DNA from: a virus
Strand: one strand, 5' to 3'
IMG/VR virus record: IMGVR_UViG_3300036804_000345
Location: 1 to 32,823 of that record
DNA length: 32,823 nt
Shown here: piece after piece, positions 1-6,237 of the stretch
Numbering within the stretch: position 1 is the stretch's first letter
Layout: every line of letters starts with the position of its first letter
Notes under the pieces: generated by a model
What the model saw: only the letters and a program-made list of their open reading frames with translations
Database searches by the model: none
Told to the model about the DNA's origin: nothing
Translations under genes and position numbers: made by a program

Positions 1-387
1 ATGGTGGCACTTATGAAATTTGATACTTTAAGTTGGGCAAAAAAATTAGAAGAAGCAGGTGTTCCTCCAAAACAAGCGCAGGTACAAGTTGAACTTATTT
101 TCCGTGCTATTGACGATAATATTTGCACCAAACAGGATCTTAAAGAATTAGAAAGTAATTCTAAGCAAAACCTTAGAGAATTAGAGGGTAACGTTAAGAT
201 TAGTTTAAAAGAATTAGAACTAAAAATAGAGGAAGTTAGAAAAGATTTATCAGTTTCAATTGAAAGAATGCATGGTTCAATAGAAAAAGTTAAAGGATCT
301 ATTAATAAACAAATAGCAAGATGGGCACTTGGCGTGTCTGCCTTACAAGCTACAGTAATAATAGGATTTCTTCGACACATACATTAA
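1..387 (+). CDS. DUF1640-type coiled-coil protein with C-terminal membrane anchor
   Basis: 128 residues if the ATG at base 1 is used; a second ATG at base 13 (MKFDTLSWAKKLEEAG) matches better how members of this family usually begin, and the upstream ribosome site lies outside the window. Residues 5-40 show the short helical head typical of DUF1640/CCDC90-like proteins (KLEEAGVPPKQAQVQ). Residues 45-100 are a heptad-rich coiled coil with repeated LKELE/LRELE units. Residues 106-124 are hydrophobic and probably span the membrane, leaving a short tail. Bacterial members are often found in prophages and plasmids; their role is not established. It is followed by a hairpin at 401-428. I am confident of the family and not of the function. 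Confidence 0.7.
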   Translation: MVALMKFDTLSWAKKLEEAGVPPKQAQVQVELIFRAIDDNICTKQDLKELESNSKQNLRELEGNVKISLKELELKIEEVRKDLSVSIERMHGSIEKVKGSINKQIARWALGVSALQATVIIGFLRHIH

Positions 388-400
388 GGATTTATAGCGT

Positions 401-461
401 TCACTGAAGTGCGCTAACACTTCAGTGACATTTAACACAACCAACTACAAAGGAGTTGATT
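401..461 (+). promoter_or_regulatory. two-hairpin leader, copy 1 (SD inside hairpin)
   Basis: Hairpin A has perfect 11-bp arms (401-411 and 418-428) around the loop CGCTAA. CACAAC follows at 436-441. Hairpin B is CAACT (442-446), a 7-nt loop and AGTTG (454-458); the Shine-Dalgarno AGGAG (451-455) lies in its loop and 3' arm. The ATG is at 462. The same order and spacing occur before 2968 and 3209 with different stem sequences. There is no T-run after hairpin A, so a simple terminator is less likely. A translational control role is inferred. Confidence 0.6.
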
Positions 462-788
462 ATGACCGCAGACGTCAGTTTAGAGCAATTCGCCCATCTA
501 AAACAACCCGCTTGTGATTATCTATCACAGGCTTACGAAATTTCTTCCAAACTAAACGATTTAATAGAGGCATTAAAAGATCTTCTATCACTTATTCAAG
601 AGTATACGAAATCCTCACATAATCTACTTGATAAAGGACAGATACCCGTTAAAGACTTTGAAGATTTAAATCTTTGCCAAATAACCGGAATTAAACACCT
701 TCGACTAGCGGCTAAAGAGTTTGAATCCTTTAAGGGGTTTGAGATCTATTCAAAAGCTTTAGTTAAACTGGGGGTGGTAAATGGCTAA
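462..788 (+). CDS. small helical phage-type protein, function unknown
   Basis: 108 residues from the ATG at 462, chosen because AGGAG lies 6 nt upstream; an in-frame TTG at 456 overlaps that ribosome site and is unlikely. The protein is predicted by eye to be mostly alpha-helical, with a leucine-rich stretch at about residues 30-45 (LNDLIEALKDLLSLIQ). It has no signal peptide or clear catalytic motif. It is first in a tight run with the next two genes (8-nt overlap with the gene at 781) that leads into a RecE-like exonuclease, so a role in phage DNA metabolism or its control is plausible. Translation may be gated by the two-hairpin leader. I do not recognise a family. Confidence 0.7.
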   Translation: MTADVSLEQFAHLKQPACDYLSQAYEISSKLNDLIEALKDLLSLIQEYTKSSHNLLDKGQIPVKDFEDLNLCQITGIKHLRLAAKEFESFKGFEIYSKALVKLGVVNG

Positions 789-1260
789 TCTATCTAATTT
801 AGTACTACATAAAGCACTTGGCAACATGACTTGTTCCAGTGATTCTAAGCCTTATATGAATAATAAAAATAAACCGCTTTGGGATGATTTTAATTCCTTG
901 ATTGAACAAGCCGTAGTTCATCAGAAAGCCTCTCTTTATAGTGATCTGAATGAAGAAATGAAATGGGCTCTAGCTGTCACTGCTCTTCGTGAAAATAAAA
1001 CGGAGATCTTAGATGCAGAATATGATCATTTTAATCAATTAGTTGCCGATGTATTAGTCACTCGAGGCTCTTTTAAGAGTTTACGAAGACTCTATGATGA
1101 ATTGGTTGCCACCATTATTGAATCGAAACCTTCAAAAGATGCCCATGTGGCTTATTGCATTGATCGCGCTTTAGAAAAAGAAGAAGACAAACAAGCTTAT
1201 ATTGCAGCTAATGAAGAAGAAAGGATTGGAGGTTTTTATGCTGAAGATCATAGCTTCTGA
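781..1260 (+). CDS. unknown protein of the recombination operon
   Basis: 159 residues. The start codon overlaps the end of the preceding gene by 8 nt with GGGGGTGG just upstream, which suggests translational coupling. The sequence is acidic and helical, with no membrane segment, signal peptide or metal motif. The last 23 nt overlap the start of the exonuclease gene at 1238, whose ribosome site sits inside this gene, so the three genes are very probably co-expressed. I do not recognise the family. An accessory role for the exonuclease/annealing pair is suggested only by position. Confidence 0.7.
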   Translation: MANLSNLVLHKALGNMTCSSDSKPYMNNKNKPLWDDFNSLIEQAVVHQKASLYSDLNEEMKWALAVTALRENKTEILDAEYDHFNQLVADVLVTRGSFKSLRRLYDELVATIIESKPSKDAHVAYCIDRALEKEEDKQAYIAANEEERIGGFYAEDHSF

Positions 1261-2068
1261 TAAAACCATTAAGCCAGGTCTCTATGATCTCTCCATAGAA
1301 GATTACCATCGAGGTCCAGGTCTTAGTCGTAGCGGTTTAATGGAGTTTAAACGTTCTCCTTATCACCATTGGTATAAGTATATTAATCCTGATTATAAAT
1401 CTGAGCCAGCAACACCGGCTCAGATCTTGGGTAATGCCTTACATACTTATGTGTTAGAACCCGATGAGTTTGAAAAACGATATTTTGTCATTCCTGAGTT
1501 TAATAAAGTCACCAAGGAGGGAAAAAAATGTTGGTTAAAGATTAAATCTGAGTTAGGCAAGAAAGAAACTTTAACTGCCAATCAATATCAAACCCTACAA
1601 CACATGGCAGCTAGTCTTAAGAAGAATAAGTTAGCTAGTCAACTCATTGAAAAGGCAGAGATAGAACAATCCTTATATTGGACTGATCCGGATACCGGTA
1701 TTTTATGTAAATGCAGACCGGATATTTTACGGTGTAATCTTGTTTGCGATCTAAAGACAGCTCAGAATGGAAGTCCGCGATCGTTTCAGTATGCCGCATT
1801 CGATTATGGCTATTACATCCAAGCAGCCATGGTTAGAGAAGCGATAAAACAATTAAAACAAAAGTTAATAAAAGACTTTCTGTTCTTAGTCATTGAGAAA
1901 TCAGCCCCTTATGCGATTTCAATCTATCAATTAGATGAAGCTTCCTTAGATAAGGGCTATCAAGAATTTAAAACACTACTAGCGCGTTACCAACACTGTT
2001 TAGAAAGCAATGATTGGCCCGCTTATACCATCCAAGAAATTTCACTTCCCCGTTATGTGTTTTCTTAA
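1238..2068 (+). CDS. RecE-like PD-(D/E)XK exodeoxyribonuclease
   Basis: 276 residues. The start at 1238 is chosen over an upstream ATG at 1202 because GGAGG (1228-1232) is 5 nt away and the protein then opens with the usual GLYDLSIEDYHRGPGLSRSG block. That block (residues 14-33) and GNALHTYVLEP (65-75) are typical of the RecE C-terminal nuclease (exonuclease VIII) and of the PDDEXK exonucleases fused or linked to phage recombinases. The catalytic core is visible: His69, Asp162 (RPD), Asp171-x-Lys173 (DLK) and Gln195 (YYIQAAM). Such enzymes digest the 5' strand of duplex DNA ends and leave 3' single strands for an annealing protein. The next gene, 13 bp downstream, is the probable partner. The length suits a stand-alone RecE nuclease domain. 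Confidence 0.88.
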   Translation: MLKIIASDKTIKPGLYDLSIEDYHRGPGLSRSGLMEFKRSPYHHWYKYINPDYKSEPATPAQILGNALHTYVLEPDEFEKRYFVIPEFNKVTKEGKKCWLKIKSELGKKETLTANQYQTLQHMAASLKKNKLASQLIEKAEIEQSLYWTDPDTGILCKCRPDILRCNLVCDLKTAQNGSPRSFQYAAFDYGYYIQAAMVREAIKQLKQKLIKDFLFLVIEKSAPYAISIYQLDEASLDKGYQEFKTLLARYQHCLESNDWPAYTIQEISLPRYVFS

Positions 2069-2081
2069 ATAGGAGAATAAA

Positions 2082-2873
2082 ATGAATCAAGAATTAATTA
2101 GTGATCAAGGTAAGTTAGTTCGTGCAGAACTTGATATGCAGATCACAACCGCTAAAGCTTATCCAAGAAATCCAGATGTCTTTATCCAGTTAGCAACTCA
2201 ACTGGCAACGCAAGATCTAGAAACCGCACAATCCTGTTTTTATTGTCTAACTAGAAAAAGTCGTGATGGTAAGGTCACTGAAATAAAAGGTGCCTCTATT
2301 CGACTCGCTGAGATCGCAGCAGCCAGCTGGGGTAATCTCCATGCCGCAAGCCGCATTGTTGAAAATGATGGGAGAGCCATTACCGCAGAAGGTGTCGCTT
2401 GGGATTTAGAGAGAAATGTTCGTATTAGCAGTCAAGTTAAACGAAGTATTGTTACTACAACAGGTGCAACCTACAGCAGTGACATGCAAACCTTAACAGG
2501 TAATGCCGCAAGTTCTATCGCCTTACGAAATGCGATCTTTAAAGTAATTCCTAAAGCATTGATCGACAGAGTGTATGAGAAAGCAGTGCAGTTTTCCGTA
2601 GGCGATCAGAAATCTTTACCGAATCGTCGCAGTATGGCGTTTGAGTGGTTTAGAAAACGCGGTGTAGGACATACCAAAATATTGAAATTTTTTAATAAAA
2701 ACAATCTGGAGGATTTTAGTTTAAATGATTTGGAACAGTTACAAGGTATTGCCACTTCCATCAACGATGGATGGTTGGAAATCGACAAGGCATTTGCCTT
2801 AGATGAGGAGACAGCGCCCCTCAATGTCGAGGAGCGTGTCAAGAATTTATTGAACAACGAAATAAAAAACTAA
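2082..2873 (+). CDS. probable phage single-strand annealing protein
   Basis: 263 residues, preceded by TAGGAG 7 nt before the ATG. From memory it resembles a phage family with the blocks ETAQSCFYCLTRK (about 47-59), KGASIRLAEIAAASWGNL (about 68-85) and GNAASSIALRNAIFKVIPKA (about 139-158), usually annotated hypothetical or recombinase and found beside RecE/YqaJ-type nucleases. It is not an obvious RecT, Red-beta, ERF or Sak by simple motif. Its place directly after a RecE-like exonuclease is the classic site of the annealing partner, which would coat and anneal the 3' strands. The C-terminal 70 residues look like a separate small helical domain. The gene is intact. The family resemblance is recalled, and the function is inferred from context. 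Confidence 0.65.
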   Translation: MNQELISDQGKLVRAELDMQITTAKAYPRNPDVFIQLATQLATQDLETAQSCFYCLTRKSRDGKVTEIKGASIRLAEIAAASWGNLHAASRIVENDGRAITAEGVAWDLERNVRISSQVKRSIVTTTGATYSSDMQTLTGNAASSIALRNAIFKVIPKALIDRVYEKAVQFSVGDQKSLPNRRSMAFEWFRKRGVGHTKILKFFNKNNLEDFSLNDLEQLQGIATSINDGWLEIDKAFALDEETAPLNVEERVKNLLNNEIKN

Positions 2874-2887
2874 ATCCTAACCGCCAA

Positions 2888-2967
2888 CCCCGTTAAGGGG
2901 ACACCGATGGAGTGGTCGAACACTCCATCGGTGCCTGGCCACAACCAATTCTACGAGGAATTGAATC
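2888..2967 (+). promoter_or_regulatory. two-hairpin leader, copy 2 (SD inside hairpin)
   Basis: A small CCCC/GGGG hairpin (2888-2900) comes first. Hairpin A has perfect 13-bp arms (2902-2914 and 2921-2933) with the 6-nt loop GTCGAA. CACAAC is at 2940-2945. Hairpin B is CAATTC (2946-2951), loop TACGAG and GAATTG (2958-2963); the Shine-Dalgarno GAGGA (2955-2959) lies in its loop and 3' arm. The ATG is at 2968. The layout matches the leaders of 462 and 3209. Confidence 0.6.
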
Positions 2968-3219
2968 ATGGTTACGCACAGCTTATCCCGATCGTTCGAT
3001 CGAAGCAAATTATCCCCCATTTATAATGGGATTGTATGCACCAACTCAATCTATACCAACTTAAAAGCGTTTGATTATTTCTTTAAGCTAGAGAGAAATT
3101 TAAGTGAAAAAAAGACGTACTACTTTTTAATAATAATACGACTTCGCGATTCTAGAATTAAATCACTAATTCAAGATAGCTCACAACTGTCAACAAAAGG
3201 GGTTGACCATGGCTATTGA
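2968..3219 (+). CDS. doubtful small protein, possibly a decayed gene
   Basis: 83 residues if real. In favour: an ATG 7 nt after GAGGAA, at the same position in the shared leader as the starts at 462 and 3209, and an 11-nt overlap with the next gene. Against: the composition looks unlike a folded protein (many Ser, Arg, Tyr and Ile), no family is recognised, and two other frames are also open at the start: a 38-residue frame from the ATG at 2907 and a frame through 2966. Short palindromes (CGATCGTTCGATCG near 2989, CCCAT/ATGGG near 3017) and the third leader lie within it. It may be a remnant, or a leader region with little coding function. Confidence 0.35.
   Translation: MVTHSLSRSFDRSKLSPIYNGIVCTNSIYTNLKAFDYFFKLERNLSEKKTYYFLIIIRLRDSRIKSLIQDSSQLSTKGVDHGY
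3146..3208 (+). promoter_or_regulatory. two-hairpin leader, copy 3 (SD inside hairpin)
   Basis: Hairpin A is imperfect here: a 6-bp core GAATTA (3155-3160), loop AATCAC and TAATTC (3167-3172), extended by more pairs out to about 3146-3180. CACAAC is at 3182-3187. Hairpin B is GTCAAC (3189-3194), a 7-nt loop and GTTGAC (3202-3207); the Shine-Dalgarno AAGGGG (3197-3202) is in the loop and at the edge of the 3' arm. The ATG is at 3209. The spacing from CACAAC to ATG is 27 nt, against 26 and 28 nt in the other copies. Confidence 0.5.
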
Positions 3220-3625
3220 AAGAATATCTCTAACAAAGGTCCGACGTAATTTTATCTCACTTGAAGAAGAATATTTTACCACCGCAGCGCATTTTACATT
3301 GCTTAATAATGATTTTAAAAACCCAAAAAAAGAAGAAATATTAGAATGTAAAAAATATCTTAATCATACTTATTTAGGATTATATATTCTCTTAGAAAAA
3401 CCATTAACTAAACGTCAAATGGATGTTCTTTATAGAGCCTCTTGTGGCGAAGAAGTTAGTGAAACAGCTGCTCATCTTAAGATTTCTGCAAATAGAGTTT
3501 TAGAAATACGTAAAGAAATCTTGCAACGGCTAAATGCCAACAATGCTAAGCATGCTCTTTATAAAGCAACCTGTGCTGGTCATCTTCCAGCCTATATCAA
3601 AGAACCTATTATAAAAAAATCTTAA
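3209..3625 (+). CDS. LuxR/GerE-type HTH DNA-binding protein
   Basis: 138 residues from the ATG at 3209 (a TTG at 3203 lies inside the ribosome-site hairpin and is rejected). Residues 63-125 are a clear GerE/LuxR C-terminal helix-turn-helix: KPLTKRQMDVLYRASCG, then ETAAHLKISANRVLEIRKEI and a final helix ILQRLNANNAKHALYKA. The N-terminal 60 residues have no receiver or autoinducer fold that I can recognise. The protein is probably a small transcription regulator of the prophage or of neighbouring genes. The next gene encodes a receiver-like domain without a DNA-binding part, so the two could act as a split response regulator. The start is under the third two-hairpin leader, which suggests translational control. 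Confidence 0.75.
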   Translation: MAIERISLTKVRRNFISLEEEYFTTAAHFTLLNNDFKNPKKEEILECKKYLNHTYLGLYILLEKPLTKRQMDVLYRASCGEEVSETAAHLKISANRVLEIRKEILQRLNANNAKHALYKATCAGHLPAYIKEPIIKKS

Positions 3626-3638
3626 TCATGGTGCCATC

Positions 3639-4085
3639 ATGGAAAAAAATAAAACGATAAAACAATTTAAAGTAGATTCTTCTTGGGATAATCGCGAAAA
3701 AGCATTGGTATTTTCTTATCGCACAGAATTTATAAAAAAGTTCATTACTATCGCTGAGGGTAATTTTAAATTTTTTGTTAAACCACAGCAAAGTCTGGAT
3801 TCATTTATTACGGAATTACATTTTTCAAAATATCATGTCATTTATTTAGATATTGATCCTATTTTTTATAAACTGGATGAAATATTAACTGATATCAAAG
3901 AGAGTAAAAATAAAAGGACTAAAATTTATCTGGTTACCGCAAGTATAGAAAATTCTTACACGTTAAAAAAACGTGATTTCCCTAAAAACATTTTTCCTCT
4001 ATTGGATGGAGAAGAAATCGTATATCTCTCAGAAGATAGAAAATATATCTATAAAAAGTCTAAATTTGCTACCCGAGGAAACTAA
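3639..4085 (+). CDS. degenerate receiver-like (pseudo-receiver) protein
   Basis: 148 residues. There is no good Shine-Dalgarno before the ATG at 3639, which lies 13 bp after the HTH gene, so translation may depend on its neighbour. The pattern of strands and helices resembles a CheY-like receiver: strand 1 at 21-26 (KALVFS), strand 3 at 66-73 (HVIYLDID, with Asp71 at the phosphorylation position) and strand 4 at 95-101 (KIYLVTA, with Thr100 at the switch position). The acidic pair normally at the end of strand 1 is missing (FSY instead), so phosphorylation is doubtful. The family call is by eye only and could be wrong. No membrane segment is visible. Confidence 0.45.
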   Translation: MEKNKTIKQFKVDSSWDNREKALVFSYRTEFIKKFITIAEGNFKFFVKPQQSLDSFITELHFSKYHVIYLDIDPIFYKLDEILTDIKESKNKRTKIYLVTASIENSYTLKKRDFPKNIFPLLDGEEIVYLSEDRKYIYKKSKFATRGN

Positions 4086-4086
4086 T

Positions 4087-4809
4087 ATGGCCATCGAAAA
4101 TAATAATAAAACAGAAGCAATAAAAGCCTGTTTACTAGTTCTTTTAAATACATTAGAAAACAAAAAACAAATGATCGCCACCAAAAAATCTTATATCTAT
4201 ATTGACGATAAGATAGCTCCCTATGTCCCGAGAGATGAATTGGACTCTCTCAATATAGGAACGAGTACATTAAGTAACTTAATCAAGCAATTTAAATCCG
4301 TAGATGATCTTAATTCGGTTAAAAAACTTAGGCAAACTGAATTACTTTTCTTTAAAACAGATAGTTTAAGTGAGTTTAAATTTCCAGACTACCAATCAAA
4401 TATTAGTCCAGATTTTTTAATCTATGCTGATATTGAAATTCAATTAGATGCCTTGGATAAAAAAGCCCTAGAACTACTTCACCGTGGGCATACATTAGCC
4501 GGAACAGAAGCCAGTTGGGTAGTTCTTACTTTACGCAATTTAAATCAATGGTATTTTCAAGAGAAAAAAATTAATTATTTTGAATATAAAACCAATGTAT
4601 TAGCCGTTTTTGATGAAGCCAGACCCATATTAGAACAACATCGTGGCTGTAAAAAAATATTAACTAATCTTGCTGTGCTGATTTCAACTTTAGGAATTGC
4701 CTTTATTGTCAATAAATGTATCAACAATCGTTATCTCTTCTTTCCAGAAACAAAAAGTTCTGAACTGCTTACTCAGCTTGAGCATAGGGTGTCTAAATTA
4801 AATTCTTAA
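4087..4809 (+). CDS. membrane-anchored protein of unknown function, effector-like
   Basis: 240 residues from the ATG at 4087, preceded by GAGGA at good spacing; an earlier in-frame ATG at 3973 would overlap the upstream gene deeply and is rejected. The protein is mostly helical and soluble-looking up to about residue 195. It then has one hydrophobic segment (about 198-216, LTNLAVLISTLGIAFIVNKC) and a short tail containing YLFFPETKSS. The block with LEQHRGC followed by this hydrophobic stretch and a LFF tail reminds me of C-terminal regions common in Legionella hypothetical and effector-type proteins, but this is recall, not a search. It is co-directional with the regulator genes upstream. No catalytic motif is seen. 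Confidence 0.6.
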   Translation: MAIENNNKTEAIKACLLVLLNTLENKKQMIATKKSYIYIDDKIAPYVPRDELDSLNIGTSTLSNLIKQFKSVDDLNSVKKLRQTELLFFKTDSLSEFKFPDYQSNISPDFLIYADIEIQLDALDKKALELLHRGHTLAGTEASWVVLTLRNLNQWYFQEKKINYFEYKTNVLAVFDEARPILEQHRGCKKILTNLAVLISTLGIAFIVNKCINNRYLFFPETKSSELLTQLEHRVSKLNS

Positions 4810-4838
4810 TTTATTTTTTAGTTGAACAAGGAAAAAAA

Positions 4839-5102
4839 ATGGAACCGGAAAAACAAAAAGCTAATCCTGAGCATGCATTACTTATAGAAGATGATGAAGC
4901 TTGTCAAATAATCATGACGCATTTTTTACAACAACTTAATTATGAGATTGATTTAGCGAATGAGGTTGAGAAAGCCGTGAAAATGGCACAGGATAAACAG
5001 TACGATTTAATTTTAACGGATGTAAGGAACAAGGGACTCTCTGGAAAAGAGGTTATTCCCCTTATACGCAACAAGAATAAGAGTGATCTTGCAACGAATT
5101 AT
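4839..5102 (+). pseudogene. receiver domain truncated by the IS element (5' part)
   Basis: The ATG at 4839 follows AAGGA. About 88 codons of native sequence remain: residues 13-17 (ALLIE), the acidic residues Asp18-Asp19, and Asp61 (DLILTD) as phospho-acceptor, then a GLSGKEVIPLIR block. This is a CheY-like receiver up to about its fourth helix. The reading frame then enters the IS end and stops at 5159, adding roughly 18 foreign residues, so the last strand with the conserved Lys is lost. It resembles receivers of hybrid kinases or stand-alone receivers more than OmpR-type ones, because it has an N-terminal extension. It is probably non-functional. The fragment on the other side of the IS seems to come from a different gene. 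Confidence 0.75.
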
Positions 5103-5120
5103 TGGACACTAAGAATCGAG
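5103..5120. repeat. IS terminal inverted repeat (left in window)
   Basis: TGGACACTAAGAATCGAG matches the reverse complement of 6084-6101 at 14 of 18 positions. It overlaps the last codons of orfB, whose stop codon is at 5109-5111. Confidence 0.8.
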
Positions 5121-5738
5121 ACGTTGATAAAATCGTCGTTCAAATTCAACGGGAGTTAAATATCCTAAAGTTGAATGACGCCGATGATTATTATAAAAGA
5201 CCTCAATATATTCAAAAATACTTTGTTTAGCATGTTCCCGCGATTCATACCGCTCAAAATAAACACATTCAGTTTTTAGCGTATGAAAGAAACTTTCAGC
5301 GACCGCATTATCAAAGCAACAACCGGTTGAGCTCATACTACAAACAATGCCTTTTTTAGCCAATAAATTTTGAAAAGTAGAGCTCGTATACTGGCAGCCT
5401 CTGTCGGAATGATGCTGTAATGAAAAGCTTGGATTTCGACGCTGTAAAGCTTGCTCTAAAGCTTCTAACACTAAAGTGGTTTGTAATGATTCACTCATAG
5501 AAAGTCCAACCACTTTACGTGAATAAAGATCAAGTACAACCGCTAGATAAAGCCATCCTTCCAACGTGCGAATGTAACTGATATCCGCTACCCATTTTGA
5601 ATTGGGTACAGTCGCCGTAAAGTTTTGCTGTAACCTATTAGGGGCTACGGCTTGTTTTTTATTAACGCGCGTCGTTGTTTTAAATCGTTGCATTTTTTCC
5701 GCCATACCCAGTTTTTTCATCTTTCCATAGACCCACAT
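5109..5738 (-). CDS. IS3-family transposase OrfB, N-terminally truncated
   Basis: 209 residues. The rve/DDE integrase core is complete: Asp in WVADISYI, Asp in HHSDRGCQY and Glu in AVAESFFHTLK, followed by the usual C-terminal YNNHRRHSTLGYLTPVEFE. A normal OrfB has about 270-290 residues with an HTH_21 region that precedes the core; here roughly 70-80 residues are missing and the open frame starts in the linker before the core. The remaining frame is in phase with orfA, separated by one stop codon (5766-5768), whereas intact IS3 elements place orfB in the -1 frame. The element is therefore probably unable to make a normal OrfAB transposase. Confidence 0.85.
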   Translation of the reverse strand: MWVYGKMKKLGMAEKMQRFKTTTRVNKKQAVAPNRLQQNFTATVPNSKWVADISYIRTLEGWLYLAVVLDLYSRKVVGLSMSESLQTTLVLEALEQALQRRNPSFSLQHHSDRGCQYTSSTFQNLLAKKGIVCSMSSTGCCFDNAVAESFFHTLKTECVYFERYESREHAKQSIFEYIEVFYNNHRRHSTLGYLTPVEFERRFYQRLDS

Positions 5739-5765
5739 TTTCTTGCATAAAATGATATTTTTGCT

Positions 5766-6050
5766 TTACGGTGAGGAGAAGATGACGAGCGCTTTTTTTA
5801 AGATATCCCGTTCACGGCGCAACAGGTTATTTTCCCGTTTTAATTGACGATAGACGGCATCTTCCGCTCTTAAATTTCCACTTCCTGGAAAGGCATTGTT
5901 AGCTCCATGGGATTTATACTCGCTTACCCATCTCTGCAACGTTGATAGCCCTATCCCTAGATCTTGGCTTATTCGGGTACACGTTATTTGTTTCTCTAGT
6001 ACCAAATTAACCGCATTTAATTTAAATTCTTTATCATATTTTCTAGACAT
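5766..6050 (-). CDS. IS3-family OrfA (HTH protein)
   Basis: 94 residues. The N-terminal region (MSRKYDKEFKLNAVNLVLE, then LGIGLSTLQRWVSEYK) is the HTH_Tnp_1 domain that binds the IS ends. A leucine-zipper-like helix follows (QLKRENNLLRRERDILKKA). A run of seven A (5793-5799 read on this strand) near the 3' end is a plausible -1 frameshift site of the kind used to make OrfAB. The shifted frame soon reads LTVKQKYHFMQEN, which looks like the start of an OrfB, and then hits a stop where the deletion begins. Confidence 0.85.
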   Translation of the reverse strand: MSRKYDKEFKLNAVNLVLEKQITCTRISQDLGIGLSTLQRWVSEYKSHGANNAFPGSGNLRAEDAVYRQLKRENNLLRRERDILKKALVIFSSP

Positions 6051-6083
6051 ACTATACCTGCTTGCTTAGTAACTTAAGTTTAC

Positions 6084-6101
6084 CTCGCTTCTCTGTGTCC
6101 G
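6084..6101. repeat. IS terminal inverted repeat (right in window)
   Basis: CTCGCTTCTCTGTGTCCG; it pairs with 5103-5120. It lies upstream of orfA, the promoter-proximal end of the element. Confidence 0.8.
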
Positions 6102-6102
6102 A

Positions 6103-6237
6103 AAAATCATAGCAAGATCAATCGATAGCAATGCTCTCGAAGTTCATGTCCACAATATACGAAAGAAATTAGGCAATCCTCATTTTATTCGGACAATACG
6201 TGGTGTCGGCTATATGGCAGAGAAGGGGAATTTATGA
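6103..6237 (+). pseudogene. OmpR/PhoB-type response regulator remnant (3' end)
   Basis: The frame from 6103 to the TGA at 6235-6237 encodes about 44 residues matching the end of a winged-helix (Trans_reg_C) domain: [16 protein letters not shown] followed by [10 protein letters not shown]. The start, receiver and first half of the DNA-binding domain are gone, replaced by the IS. The stop overlaps the start of the MFS gene (ATGA at 6234-6237), so the intact regulator was once translationally coupled to the transporter. It shows no continuity with the receiver fragment on the other side of the IS, so sequence between the two fragments has probably been lost. Confidence 0.8.

Larger units (their letters stand above)
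5102..6102 (-). mobile_element. IS3-family insertion sequence, internally deleted
   Basis: About 1.0 kb, against roughly 1.2 kb for most IS3-family elements. Imperfect terminal inverted repeats lie at 5103-5120 (TGGACACTAAGAATCGAG) and 6084-6101 (18 bp, 14 matches). It encodes an OrfA with an HTH and an OrfB with the DDE catalytic core, but the first part of orfB is missing. No 3-5 bp target duplication is visible: the flanks are ...AATTAT on the left and AAAAATC... on the right. That fits a deletion or recombination at the element after insertion. Confidence 0.85.

Noticed and set aside
401-428. Hairpin 401-428 as a Rho-independent terminator of the first gene
   Set aside because: No T-run follows the stem, and the same arrangement occurs at two other leaders at fixed distance from start codons.
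2606-2857. Open frame on the - strand inside the annealing-protein gene
   Set aside because: It lies wholly within a well-supported + strand gene and has no ribosome site or recognisable protein.
2880-2935. tRNA-like or attachment-site element at the GC-rich hairpin
   Set aside because: No acceptor or T-loop pattern could be fitted; the hairpin is explained by the shared leader.
5102-6102. Target-site duplication around the IS
   Set aside because: The bases next to the repeats differ (AATTAT against AAAAATC) for each reasonable choice of element end.
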